The notes: generated by a model from the letters alone, not told the origin. Positions 37,250 to 45,774 are shown, numbered from the stretch's first letter. The stretch is 64,000 nucleotides of DNA from Actinernus sp. WN-2022 (GCA_030867875.1 JAOWCC010000019.1:30462966-30526965); one strand, 5' to 3'. Program-made: numbers and translations.

Positions 37250-37726
37250 ATGAATGATAATAAAGAAATACCTCCTATTAATGAAGTCATCATTAATGGA
37301 AAGATTAGAGATTACTCATTCGTTAAAGATAATCATAAGAACAAGAAGAGTGTAAAAACTACCAATTGTGATACGAATAAAGTAACGTACTTCGATAGTA
37401 TGTATGCTATTCAGCAACATCTTGGAATTAATGCTGGTATAGTCAAGATGGTTTGTGAAGGGTTGAATAATTGTAAAAGTGGTATATCAAAGATAGACAA
37501 GTGTAGATATGCATTCGAATATGTAGAAAGAGATGAACTACCAGAAGATTGTAAGAAATCGTCTTATGAACGAAAGAAAGAGAAATTGCCAGAATCTGAA
37601 CTAAAGGAAATGCGAAAGGTGATAAGTAAGGAATGGCGACAAAGAGAATATATTTGTCCTGATTGTAATGCAGTAATAAAGAATGGTAGTAAGTACGTTC
37701 ACAAGAAGAGACACTTAGGCAAATAG
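37250..37726 (+). CDS. Small DNA-binding protein: NUMOD-like helix plus C2H2 finger
   Basis: The protein has 158 residues. Residues ~45-95 (TYFDSMYAIQQHLGI, then a short helix and KCRYAFEY) resemble the NUMOD/IENR-type DNA-binding repeat found with homing endonucleases and many viral proteins: Tyr-x-Ser, a helix with LGI, and a closing aromatic strand. The C-terminus has a Cys-x2-Cys-x11-His-x3-His finger (CPDCNAV...HKKRH). No nuclease catalytic motif is seen. It is the last of three plus-strand genes. Its 3' end overlaps by about a dozen bases a minus-strand open extension that follows the 445-residue gene, so transcription converges here. A role as transcription or replication regulator is inference. 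Confidence 0.75.
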   Translation: MNDNKEIPPINEVIINGKIRDYSFVKDNHKNKKSVKTTNCDTNKVTYFDSMYAIQQHLGINAGIVKMVCEGLNNCKSGISKIDKCRYAFEYVERDELPEDCKKSSYERKKEKLPESELKEMRKVISKEWRQREYICPDCNAVIKNGSKYVHKKRHLGK

Positions 37727-37896
37727 ATACCAACCTACTCCTGCTGCTGCTATTGTTAGTACAATCAAATTAGTTTCATGAGAGGATGATGCAAGTGTTA
37801 TTTGTGGTTTCTTTATTATAGGCTTCACTATTGGTTTATTGCCATATTGGTGTGGCAGTTTAACTTTACCTATATTATGTTTTGATACTATAGGTT
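37715..37896 (-). pseudogene. Out-of-frame C-terminal extension of the 445-aa gene
   Basis: Open -1-frame stretch of about 60 codons without its own ATG: a basic, proline-containing linker and then a hydrophobic stretch of roughly 18 residues next to the stop. Its composition looks protein-like, and it continues the upstream gene after an A-run. It is separated from it by a frameshift. Confidence 0.6.
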
Positions 37897-39234
37897 CTAC
37901 TTTTTATTTACTGAGTCATTAGCTCCAAATGTCATATCATTTGTAGCTTTCAATAATTTATTATTGTATCCTACCACACTTTGTGTATTTATGACGAGAT
38001 CAGATGGCATTAACCATATTCCTGGAGCAATGGCTAAGTCTAGTCTCAATTTCGCTCCTTGAACAGCTAATTGATATCGTTGTATACTCATTGATACGTT
38101 ACCTTCAATTACAGCGCTTTCAAAAAGTGATAGCATTTCCTGTTGTGTCTCAATAGCACTTCCACCAGTACCAATAATACTCGATCGCGTATCCACTTGT
38201 GAACCTAATATGCAATAAACGAAAGCCTCTGCTGATCTATTTAATCTACCCATACCAGCTATTGTTAATCCACTATCTTCATTTGGAACGAACCAAGAAT
38301 ATTGTTTACCATTGTGGTCATCATTACGGATAAATGAAATGAGATTTCCTTGGTCAACCTTACCACCCTCGTCAGAGAATAGTTCTCCATCTGGACTAGG
38401 ATATAAGTTAGCATCTATATCGTATCCACGAATTTCGTGAACGTTTTCATAACCAGAACCTGAATAATATAGAAATATATCACCAAGTCCATTATTGCGT
38501 CCTCCTTTCCACCTGAAGTCTGGATTGGAAGGAATATCGAATTCATTACATAACTGTTCGAAAGTAACTTTACTATAACGATTATTTGTTTGATTGAAAA
38601 TATGATCATCTGGTAATGGTGTCCCCAATTCATATAGGATTCTTCGTATAGTATAGTAAACGTGAAACTTGATAAATCCTTGAACAACTGGAGGATACTG
38701 TTCTTGTAGACTTATTCCACAACCAGAAGTAGCACACCATACAGCAAAGTTTAATTGTTGTGGCCAATATCCATAGTCAGGCTTATTCAACCAACGTCTT
38801 GACTGTTTAGCAGATTTGAAAGTCACTGTACAATCCTTGAAGATGTTTCTAAACTTTATGATAAAGTACTGAGTTGGGGAAACGTATATCTTCATTTCTT
38901 TCAATGATGGTGCAATATCCAAAGCTGTTTGTGTAAATGAGATTCCAGGGATTGGATACTTGTGTGTAGTTGGTAATAAGGAATCTGGAAATGATGTTGG
39001 CGGTTCTAGAGCTATTCTCATAGCCTTCTTATCAGCATTCGTTAAAGAACTAGGATCATCAATGAATTTCTTATCGCCCCACACACCATGATCCATAATT
39101 GGTCCTTTGAAGTATACGTTATAATAAGTAGTACCATATTCTTCAGTGGCTTCCTTATAGAATCTACTTAGGTCAGCATTAGGATAGCGTTGCTTGAAAC
39201 TATTCCATACTTCAATCAATTTCTTCGAAGCCAT
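37897..39234 (-). CDS. Conserved Polinton protein of unknown function (445 aa), C-terminally frame-broken
   Basis: ATG at 39234 (MASKKLIEVW) gives 445 residues. I recognise the type, with conserved WPQQLNFAVWCATSGCG, QGFIKFHVYYTIRRILYELG and a late VVGYNNKL, as one of the standard orphan proteins of cnidarian-type Polintons; its function is unknown. No protease triad or nucleotide-binding motif is evident. The frame stops at 37897-37899 just after a run of five A (37901-37905, minus sense). In the -1 frame the strand stays open about 62 more codons to a stop at 37715-37717, ending in a short hydrophobic, tail-anchor-like segment. Either one base was lost from the A-run or ribosomes shift there. 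It could be a structural or membrane-associated virion protein. Confidence 0.8.
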   Translation of the reverse strand: MASKKLIEVWNSFKQRYPNADLSRFYKEATEEYGTTYYNVYFKGPIMDHGVWGDKKFIDDPSSLTNADKKAMRIALEPPTSFPDSLLPTTHKYPIPGISFTQTALDIAPSLKEMKIYVSPTQYFIIKFRNIFKDCTVTFKSAKQSRRWLNKPDYGYWPQQLNFAVWCATSGCGISLQEQYPPVVQGFIKFHVYYTIRRILYELGTPLPDDHIFNQTNNRYSKVTFEQLCNEFDIPSNPDFRWKGGRNNGLGDIFLYYSGSGYENVHEIRGYDIDANLYPSPDGELFSDEGGKVDQGNLISFIRNDDHNGKQYSWFVPNEDSGLTIAGMGRLNRSAEAFVYCILGSQVDTRSSIIGTGGSAIETQQEMLSLFESAVIEGNVSMSIQRYQLAVQGAKLRLDLAIAPGIWLMPSDLVINTQSVVGYNNKLLKATNDMTFGANDSVNKK

Positions 39235-39330
39235 ATTTATGATATGAGACAATGTTTTATATCATTTAGTATTTTTCATATCTAAATTTATGAATGAAAC
39301 CTCCATAAGGTGTTACATCATAGGAGTGTG

Positions 39331-39939
39331 TTATTTCTCTAGTTGTTTTAATAGTTCCTGTTTTACTTCCTCTCGTATCTTCTGTGTATCGGTTTTCTCT
39401 ATAGTATTGGTTCTTTTTTTTAATTCCTCTTTTCGGGTATTTTGTCGGATCTCACCTTTCAAGTCTTCATACTTATTAAATTCAACCATAATCGATTCGA
39501 ATTCTGTATCACTGATCTTGTTATCATTCAATGCTTTCGATACTAGGTCACGTATTGTGTTTAGTTTTGCTTTTCCTAACATTACTGTTTTTTCATGTTT
39601 GGACACCTTCTTGGTTAGAGCTTTAGTAGCTGTTGCAGAAGAAGCTGAAACTAGACCACACAAACCGCCAACTACTCCTACTGGGAGTCCAATGACAGCA
39701 CCAAACCCTGTCAAAGAAGTCGCTACTGCAGAACTTGTTAAGATAACTGAAAGTAAGCCAGCACCTACAGAAAGATTGTGGGTTATTCCTCGTATTCTAA
39801 CGTATTTCTTCCGTACCTTTTCATAATGTTTTATTTCAGCTCCTAATTCTGATAGAACCGTATTTACCTTATGAAGTCTAAAGTTTTCTCCAGTGACTTG
39901 TAGCGGTATATCTGGGTAAATCGAATCGTAGTCAACCAT
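39331..39939 (-). CDS. Hydrophobic-core Polinton protein (202 aa)
   Basis: A 202-residue protein with a hydrophilic N-terminal region. A long glycine/alanine/serine-rich hydrophobic centre follows (about residues 52-105: VGAGLLSVILTSSAVATSL and GLPVGVVGGLCGLVSASS), probably two membrane-inserting hairpins. The C-terminal half is helical and charged (SKALNDNKISDTEFE, then a Lys/Glu coiled coil). I recognise this arrangement from cnidarian Polintons, where it is an orphan. A membrane-active or capsid-lining role is plausible by analogy with minor virion proteins, but nothing in the sequence proves it. It lies between the long penton-like gene and the 445-residue gene, in the same minus-strand block as the virion genes. 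Confidence 0.8.
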   Translation of the reverse strand: MVDYDSIYPDIPLQVTGENFRLHKVNTVLSELGAEIKHYEKVRKKYVRIRGITHNLSVGAGLLSVILTSSAVATSLTGFGAVIGLPVGVVGGLCGLVSASSATATKALTKKVSKHEKTVMLGKAKLNTIRDLVSKALNDNKISDTEFESIMVEFNKYEDLKGEIRQNTRKEELKKRTNTIEKTDTQKIREEVKQELLKQLEK

Positions 39940-39963
39940 ATGATTAATAGTAGCATCTTTCGT

Positions 39964-41709
39964 TTAAACGATTTCTAATACAATTCGCATTGGATATATT
40001 CCACCATTTATCATATTATGATTACCATCTGTTACCCATACACTAACGCTATTGATATGATTAGCCTTTCTAACATTAATATAATTATTTGGAGTGTGGG
40101 ATATCTTTTCACCTCTTTTGTTTAATTCTATAGATGTTAGTATTTGAGAATACTTAGTTTCTTTTATGACTTGCGTTGGGTTGATAATATCACAATGAAT
40201 ATGTATGACACTAGTACTCTCCTTAATATCGATCTCGGTTCTAAACCAACTACCAATATTATCTTTTGTAGTAAGTAATCTAGCTAAGTTCTCACTTAGT
40301 ATGATATCTTCATTAGAAGTAAGATAGACTCTATCATTTATGGTTTCTATATTGATTGTATCCTTGTGTTTGGTAAACTTACTCATTGTGGCTATAATTT
40401 CTAGTAAGTCGTAATCTCCACTAGGGATGTGGTATAGATCATCATCATCCATATCGAAAATTATACCATCTTCTGGAAGGTTGATGGTTTGGCGTATATA
40501 GAATCGGGTCCTACTTGATGCTTTAATGTGTTTACCAATATTGAGGAATTTAGCCATACTATCATTCAATATGAGGTCATCATTAGTATAGAGGCGCCAT
40601 TCATTGCTGAGGTATGGATGACCTATAATAGGATTACTCGATGGATTCGAATTTCCATTGACACTATAGAAGATATCAGATATAGTCTGATAAGTATGGT
40701 CTCCCTTAGGAAATCTAAATATTACGACACCATTTGTGTGAGAGATCGTACCTTCACTTGGAAGGTTGTAGGCTTTCCATATCTGGATCTCATTTCGAGA
40801 CCCACGTTTTAAGGTTCTATTAATAGTAAGTAGTTTAGCTAAGCTTTTGCTTATGGAAAGATCTATATTAGAAATTAGGTAGGTTATATTATCTAAATAT
40901 TCTATAGAGAATAATAAGTTAGTCTGCTTTATGAAGATTTTGAAACTTTCTAAGGTATAATCTCCGCTAGGAAGACGTAATAGCTCATTACGATATATAT
41001 CATGAATTATACCATCACTTTTGAGATTAGTGGCCTTTGTGATCTGAATGGTGTGAAGTTGCTCTTTCCATAATGTTCTATCAGTGTGAAGTAATGTAGC
41101 TAAGCTCTCGTTTAGTGTGACATCTTTTTTGATGGATAAATAAGTAGTACCACCCTGTGTAGATGTTCCTATATCTTTCTTTTCTTTATTAACACCATAT
41201 GCGAAATTTCTTAGGTAATTATTAAAACTTTCTAAAGTATAGTTTCCTTTTGGAAAACGATATAGTTCGTTACCACGCATATCGTAAATTATACCATCAC
41301 TTGTGAGATTAATAGCCTTTATGATCTGAATCTCATTTAGGGATCCCATTTTCAAGCCCTTATTAATAGTAAGTAACTTGGCTAAGCCCTCATTAAGAAT
41401 AATATCTTTATTAGGAATAATATAGGTTATACCTTTTATAGTCTTAAGAAGAAATGGCTCCCTTCTTTCCATATTATCTTTATTTATTTTATTTATTAGG
41501 TTTTTAAAACTTTCTATGCTATAATATCCCTTAGGAAAACGATATAGTTCTACGCCTACGATATCGGAAATTGTACCATCATTAATAAGATTATATGAAT
41601 GATCATAAAAATTACAATTAATCATCGAAACGTGTTTTCTAACTTCGATGGGGTTCTTCAAGTATATAGTCTCATCACATTTTGTCTTTTCAATATATAG
41701 TACTACCAT
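39964..41709 (-). CDS. Long penton/minor-capsid-like protein with five tandem modules
   Basis: The protein has 581 residues. It begins MVVLYIEKTKCDET, nearly identical to the start of the neighbouring 213-residue gene, and ends with the same C-terminal domain (IHIHCDIINPTQVIKET to PMRIVLEIV, ~498-581). Between them, instead of one, there are five copies of a ~90-residue beta-rich module (about 1-131, 132-225, 226-312, 313-407, 408-497). Each has DGxIxD, LYRFPKG(D/N)YTLESF and, near its end, LAKLLTIN. The end domain resembles the C-terminal jelly roll of Polinton penton-type minor capsid proteins. The expanded form may act as a spike or fibre. It arose by gene duplication plus module amplification. 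Confidence 0.8.
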   Translation of the reverse strand: MVVLYIEKTKCDETIYLKNPIEVRKHVSMINCNFYDHSYNLINDGTISDIVGVELYRFPKGYYSIESFKNLINKINKDNMERREPFLLKTIKGITYIIPNKDIILNEGLAKLLTINKGLKMGSLNEIQIIKAINLTSDGIIYDMRGNELYRFPKGNYTLESFNNYLRNFAYGVNKEKKDIGTSTQGGTTYLSIKKDVTLNESLATLLHTDRTLWKEQLHTIQITKATNLKSDGIIHDIYRNELLRLPSGDYTLESFKIFIKQTNLLFSIEYLDNITYLISNIDLSISKSLAKLLTINRTLKRGSRNEIQIWKAYNLPSEGTISHTNGVVIFRFPKGDHTYQTISDIFYSVNGNSNPSSNPIIGHPYLSNEWRLYTNDDLILNDSMAKFLNIGKHIKASSRTRFYIRQTINLPEDGIIFDMDDDDLYHIPSGDYDLLEIIATMSKFTKHKDTINIETINDRVYLTSNEDIILSENLARLLTTKDNIGSWFRTEIDIKESTSVIHIHCDIINPTQVIKETKYSQILTSIELNKRGEKISHTPNNYINVRKANHINSVSVWVTDGNHNMINGGIYPMRIVLEIV

Positions 41710-41735
41710 TATACATGTATAATCTTTTTATCTTT

Positions 41736-42377
41736 CTAAATAACTCCTAACACGATCCGCATTGGATATGTTCCAGAACTTATCATATTATGATTACCAT
41801 CTGTTATCCACAATCGTATGCTATTAATATAGTCAACCTCTCTAATACTAATATTAGGTGAATTATTAGGGGTATAGGATACCTTTTCCCCTTTTTTATT
41901 TAGTTCCAATGATGTTAATATTTGTGAATGTTCAGTTTCTTTTATGACTTGTGTTGGATCGATTAGATCGCAATGAATATATACAACATTAATCTTAGTA
42001 ATCTTGATCTCGTTTCGAGACCCTATTTTTAAACTCTTATTAATAGTAAGTAGTCTAGCTAAACTATCATTCAGTATGACATCGACTGTAGGAATGAAAT
42101 AGGCTTTACCATTTGAAATTCCTATACTGATTGGCTTATCACCAATAGAAATAGCATTACTTACAGCATTTTTAAAACTTTCTATAGTATAGTCTCCTTG
42201 AGGAATACGAAGTCTTACGTTACCTTGCATATCGGAAACTATACCTTCACTCATAAGATCGTATAAATTATTATTAAAATTACAGCTAATCAGTGAAATA
42301 TACCTCTTAACTTCAATTGGATACTTGAGATATGTGGTCTCATCACATTTTGTCTTTTCAATATATAATACTACCAT
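41736..42377 (-). CDS. Penton-like minor capsid protein (213 aa)
   Basis: A 213-residue protein made of one N-terminal ~120-residue module (IPQGDYTIESFKNAV, SLARLLTINKSL) and a C-terminal beta-rich domain (VVYIHCDLIDPTQVI to TYPMRIVLGVI). Single-jelly-roll minor capsid proteins of about this size occupy the vertices of Polinton and adintovirus-like particles. The assignment here rests on length, predicted strands, family resemblance and its place in the virion block. It is the short paralogue of 39964-41709, 26 bp away and on the same strand. TATAGTATA lies just before its ATG, the motif shared with the capsid gene. Confidence 0.75.
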   Translation of the reverse strand: MVVLYIEKTKCDETTYLKYPIEVKRYISLISCNFNNNLYDLMSEGIVSDMQGNVRLRIPQGDYTIESFKNAVSNAISIGDKPISIGISNGKAYFIPTVDVILNDSLARLLTINKSLKIGSRNEIKITKINVVYIHCDLIDPTQVIKETEHSQILTSLELNKKGEKVSYTPNNSPNISIREVDYINSIRLWITDGNHNMISSGTYPMRIVLGVI

Positions 42378-42390
42378 TATACTATACAGT
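42378..42390 (-). promoter_or_regulatory. TATAGTA motif before short penton-like gene
   Basis: On the minus strand TGTATAGTATA abuts the ATG. Related motifs precede three other genes (48555, 43758, 53372). Confidence 0.5.
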
Positions 42391-43323
42391 CTATCTTTTA
42401 TTTTTATATCTTTCTACGAAATAAACAACTACAGCCACAATAAGAAGCCATGCATTTTTAGCCAAAAAGCTAATTACTTCTCCAGCTGTTCTAAAAATAA
42501 AGGATGCAATTGCTCCAATCATTCCAGGCAATAATTCGCCTAATTTCTTTCCAATAGTTTTCAAACCATTTCCAATACCTTTTGCAACAGATGATAGTCC
42601 ACTTGTTAGACTATTAACGATTACTCCAATAACAACCCCAACAGCTGTTAGGACAGCAATGACTGTAAAACCATATTTTTTGAATATAGCTTTTATGCGA
42701 TCTCTTAGAGACATGCGCCCTTCTATTACTTCATTCACCTGTTCAAGTCTATCGATCTCATCTGCTTCTAATTCTATCTGTGCTCTAATTGATCTATTTA
42801 ATCTATCTCTAACATTTTCGTCTTCAGTTTGAGTTATATCTTCCAGATCTTGTTCTAGTGCTCTAATCTTTCCTTTTCGTCTAGATATTTTTTCTTCGTT
42901 TCCAAATACTACTCTATCAGCTGTCATACCAAGAGAACCAGCAATCGTTGGGGGTAATTCCTCACTTATTTCTCCATCTGCAGTAAATAGAACATAAATC
43001 TTAGCACCTTTTCTATTTAGTCTTACTACCACTCGTCCCAAATCATCTAAGGTTGCTGTGAACTTGGATTTCACAGGGTCGAAGTTGGGAAACAACGTTC
43101 TAATTCTTTCCCAAGCGCTATGGGTTCTATTTTCTCTAATAATTAGTAGGTTAGTATTGTCGCCTTCTATGAATGACGTTTCTTCAGTGGTGTGGGTACG
43201 ATGTTGAGTTGATGTCAATTGAGACATTTCGTGATATTCGTCATCGATATAACCATCGTTATCGTGATCATCATGATCATCGAAAGGATTGCGTTCATCA
43301 GGATCCACTGGGTCAATTTCCAT
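42391..43323 (-). CDS. Acidic-headed multi-helix membrane protein (310 aa)
   Basis: Residues 1-35 are very acidic (Asp/Glu/His-rich). A mixed region to ~140 and a charged coiled coil (~150-205) follow. The C-terminal third is strongly hydrophobic: YGFTVIAVLTAVGVVIGVIV, an amphipathic glycine-rich middle, SFIFRTAGEVISFL and a final AWLLIVAVVVYFV before a basic tail. I recognise it as a recurrent cnidarian Polinton protein with no known function. The membrane-end layout suggests an internal-membrane or membrane-disrupting virion component. It sits between the short penton-like gene and small membrane proteins. Confidence 0.8.
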   Translation of the reverse strand: MEIDPVDPDERNPFDDHDDHDNDGYIDDEYHEMSQLTSTQHRTHTTEETSFIEGDNTNLLIIRENRTHSAWERIRTLFPNFDPVKSKFTATLDDLGRVVVRLNRKGAKIYVLFTADGEISEELPPTIAGSLGMTADRVVFGNEEKISRRKGKIRALEQDLEDITQTEDENVRDRLNRSIRAQIELEADEIDRLEQVNEVIEGRMSLRDRIKAIFKKYGFTVIAVLTAVGVVIGVIVNSLTSGLSSVAKGIGNGLKTIGKKLGELLPGMIGAIASFIFRTAGEVISFLAKNAWLLIVAVVVYFVERYKNKR

Positions 43324-43346
43324 ATTTTATAATATATAATATCTTT

Positions 43347-43757
43347 TTATACGAGTTTAGTAGCTATATATGTTATAGCCATAATACCACCTCCCACATA
43401 TGCCATTTCATATTGTTTCTGATTATTACTTGGTTTATAATAGTTAGATAATTGTGGTTCATTCAAATTGAAATCTGGATGTGTTTGAGCATATAGTCTA
43501 AAAGCGTTGTCAGTCTCTTTGTCATTATCATCTGCGTGGATTTTGTTTTGATACTTTTCTGATAACCAATCTTGATATCCTTGTCTTCTTTTCTGCCACT
43601 TACCCATATCGCGTTGATATTTTTCTAGAGCCTTGTCGTGTCTAATTCGTTCTTCATCTGAATTGTTACCTGATAGGTACTTCGCTAGATATGATCCTCC
43701 TACAAATGTCGTTGCATTTAAGATAGCTCCACCAATCATTATTGCTATAGTTGCCAT
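43347..43757 (-). CDS. Small two-helix membrane protein (136 aa)
   Basis: Hydrophobic segments lie at both ends (residues ~3-25 with IMIGGAILNATTFVGGSYLA and ~117-136 with VGGGIMAITYIATKLV). Between them is a charged, tyrosine/tryptophan-containing helical loop (KWQKRRQGYQDWL). It is a recurrent Polinton orphan by my recognition. It probably spans a membrane twice or lines the capsid. TATAGTATAGC precedes its ATG. Confidence 0.8.
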   Translation of the reverse strand: MATIAIMIGGAILNATTFVGGSYLAKYLSGNNSDEERIRHDKALEKYQRDMGKWQKRRQGYQDWLSEKYQNKIHADDNDKETDNAFRLYAQTHPDFNLNEPQLSNYYKPSNNQKQYEMAYVGGGIMAITYIATKLV

Positions 43758-43778
43758 GCTATACTATATGTACATTTG

Positions 43779-44021
43779 TTAAAGTGACTTTGGTAATATC
43801 TTCTTATCTTCAAGGTACTCTTTCAGATACATACTTCCAGATAAGACTAAGACCCACTTACCATAATTCGTGATACTTGATGAGGGATCATTTAGGAATG
43901 ACTCTTTCATCATCTTTTTGCTTAGATAACCAACACCAGCTGAAAGTCCAACTACGACAGCAGCATCTGTAAATGTTTTAACGAGTTTATTTTCTACCAT
44001 GATACTTACATATCTTACCAT
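43779..44021 (-). CDS. Small hydrophobic protein (80 aa)
   Basis: The protein has 80 residues and two weakly hydrophobic stretches (AAVVVGLSAGVGYLS and GKWVLVLSGSMYL). An alternative start lies seven codons in (MVENKLV). No family is recognised. It belongs to the tightly packed minus-strand run of small genes with gaps of about 20 bp. Confidence 0.65.
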   Translation of the reverse strand: MVRYVSIMVENKLVKTFTDAAVVVGLSAGVGYLSKKMMKESFLNDPSSSITNYGKWVLVLSGSMYLKEYLEDKKILPKSL

Positions 44022-44038
44022 AGGTTTAAATCAATTCA

Positions 44039-44377
44039 CTACATACCTATATTTTGAATGGATGACTTTGTAGATGGCCTTATTTCTTCTATTACGTTAG
44101 GTTCTCCAACTTTATTATTCCTATATCTAAAATACAAGTCTGTAGCAGTTAGGCCAATACCAACTATTGTTAATACTGTCGTAAACGATAACTCGGGTAT
44201 GTAAGACTTAGGATCCACCTCATCCGTACTTACCTCTTTCTTTGCTTTCTTACGGTATTCCGCTAACTTCTTTCCAGCTTCAACCTTCTTAGGATCTTTT
44301 GGAGTTCGTTTTTTATTTTCTACCTCCTTAGTAATTTGTTCGATATAGTCATCATCAAATATCTTATCGTTCGACAT
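44039..44377 (-). CDS. Single-pass membrane protein (112 aa)
   Basis: A basic/acidic N-terminal half (EVENKRTPKDPKKVEAGKKL) is followed by one hydrophobic helix (TVLTIVGIGLTATDLYF) and a short tail. No named family. It belongs to the same compact gene run as its neighbours; likely a virion or membrane-associated factor. Confidence 0.7.
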   Translation of the reverse strand: MSNDKIFDDDYIEQITKEVENKKRTPKDPKKVEAGKKLAEYRKKAKKEVSTDEVDPKSYIPELSFTTVLTIVGIGLTATDLYFRYRNNKVGEPNVIEEIRPSTKSSIQNIGM

Positions 44378-44401
44378 ATTATAAATAATATACTTTAATG
44401 T

Positions 44402-44917
44402 TTAAACCAATTTGCTCTCAGTAGAAATCTTAACATGTTTTGCTATTTGAAGTAAGCCACTTGCTAGAGCTACTATTCTACCCCCCTTCAATACTAAGTA
44501 TCCAGCAGCATTTGATAGTTCTTGTTTGACTAATTCATTGGTTTGTAAATCATTGCACAATTCTTCATTGTTATCTATAGTAACCATGTGGGAGATTATT
44601 TCCACAGTAGCTTTTATAGCGGTATCTACTAAGCCATTAGTAACTTTATTACCAACTATGACTTGGTACCTATTATAATACTTCTCAACATCTTTTACTG
44701 ACAACTTCTTAACGTCACCAAGACTCATATTGACTCCAACAAATTCATTGATAGTTCCCAACACTGCTAGGATTGCTAAGGATTCCCTTTTATCGTCTAT
44801 GTCTGTTGGGATTACTGTTGGCTCTTTCTTGAGTCTTACCTTCTTCTCTTTCGGAGCTTTTATTGGTTGGACATCTTCTTCATTATTATCGATATACTCT
44901 TCAATGATTGATTCCAT
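44402..44917 (-). CDS. Helical orphan protein of the Polinton late block (171 aa)
   Basis: An acidic then lysine-rich N-terminal tail (about 1-40) precedes a compact helical domain with conserved-looking AGYLVLKGGRIVALASGLLQ near the C-terminus. I recognise this ending from cnidarian Polintons; the function is unknown. There is no signal peptide. It lies 23 bp downstream of the TBP-like gene on the same strand. Confidence 0.75.
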   Translation of the reverse strand: MESIIEEYIDNNEEDVQPIKAPKEKKVRLKKEPTVIPTDIDDKRESLAILAVLGTINEFVGVNMSLGDVKKLSVKDVEKYYNRYQVIVGNKVTNGLVDTAIKATVEIISHMVTIDNNEELCNDLQTNELVKQELSNAAGYLVLKGGRIVALASGLLQIAKHVKISTESKLV

Positions 44918-44940
44918 ATATTATAATTGTCAATTATCGT

Positions 44941-45705
44941 TTATGTATCCATTGATTGAGATCCATATCCAACGATTAAGATGAGATCCGCATAGTTGCT
45001 AAGCAGGAGAATTGAAATGTAACTAAATGCATCATTAATTTGCTTTGCAGTTGTTGCTCCAGTAATTATAATGGAACCACTTGTGAATACGAAAATGGAT
45101 GTCTGCTTTCCTGCATCATTATCGAGCTTAATATTGACGCATGCATGCCTGTCAAGATTTAAGAATACCTCGACGTCTCTTTCCACTAGGTAATCGCGTA
45201 GTCTTTGTCTATCTATTTGGAATCCAATATTCATCAAGCAATTGATCATGCTGATCTTAAAATCGTAGACATTATTAATGTTTAAAAGTTTTGGACAATC
45301 GACAAAAGGTTTCTTTCTCAATTCTATACACATTTTATTAAGAGCTTCAATAGTACCATTGATACTTTTACAACCTGTCATCTGTATTGATCCATTATTG
45401 AACAACTTCGTATTTATGTATTTATCATCATAATTCGATTTTATAATGATGGTTATTTGATTTAGGAAACTCTTCTTAACCTTTTTCTTTTCATTCAGTA
45501 AAGATCTCACTTGCTGAATACCTTTGTTGTTATAGTTGATGGAAACTATGGCATCCTTATTCAACTTTAGATACCTATATATATTCTCAGTATTGAATTT
45601 TACATTGAACTTGCACACTATTGTCATCGTACTTATGCTCAATTTGTCATCTATAGTATCTAAGCTAAAGAGGGAGTTTAACTCTTCTATTTTATTGATA
45701 GCCAT
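44941..45705 (-). CDS. TATA-binding-protein (TBP) homologue
   Basis: A 254-residue protein with the TBP saddle plan: two direct repeats of about 90-100 residues. Repeat 1 contains TMTIVCKFNVKFNTENIYRY and, after a lysine-rich insert, KLFNNGSIQMTGCKS. Repeat 2 contains NVYDFKISMINCLMNIGFQ and VFTSGSIIITGATT, the hallmark Phe-x-Ser-Gly-x-x-x-x-Thr-Gly-Ala strand-turn whose phenylalanine wedges into the minor groove. Each ends in a helix (TAKQINDAFSYISILL). Sequence is far from cellular TBP, as with TBPs of large DNA viruses. It should bind promoter DNA with the TFIIB-like protein. Its ATG lies in a 40-bp-arm hairpin. I know of no described animal Polinton with TBP. Confidence 0.87.
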   Translation of the reverse strand: MAINKIEELNSLFSLDTIDDKLSISTMTIVCKFNVKFNTENIYRYLKLNKDAIVSINYNNKGIQQVRSLLNEKKKVKKSFLNQITIIIKSNYDDKYINTKLFNNGSIQMTGCKSINGTIEALNKMCIELRKKPFVDCPKLLNINNVYDFKISMINCLMNIGFQIDRQRLRDYLVERDVEVFLNLDRHACVNIKLDNDAGKQTSIFVFTSGSIIITGATTAKQINDAFSYISILLLSNYADLILIVGYGSQSMDT

Positions 45706-45755
45706 CTCTACGGTGAGAGATGGCTATAAAGAAAATAGAAGAGTTAAACTCCCTC
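45670..45755 (-). promoter_or_regulatory. Inverted repeat over the TBP start codon
   Basis: Arms 45716-45755 and 45670-45709 are 40 bp each with two mismatches and a 6-base loop. In the minus-strand transcript the 5' arm lies in the leader, and the 3' arm begins four bases before the ATG (45705) and covers the first dozen codons. The geometry matches the TFIIB hairpin. Confidence 0.95.
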
Positions 45756-45774
45756 ATACTATTTGAGAGGAGCC

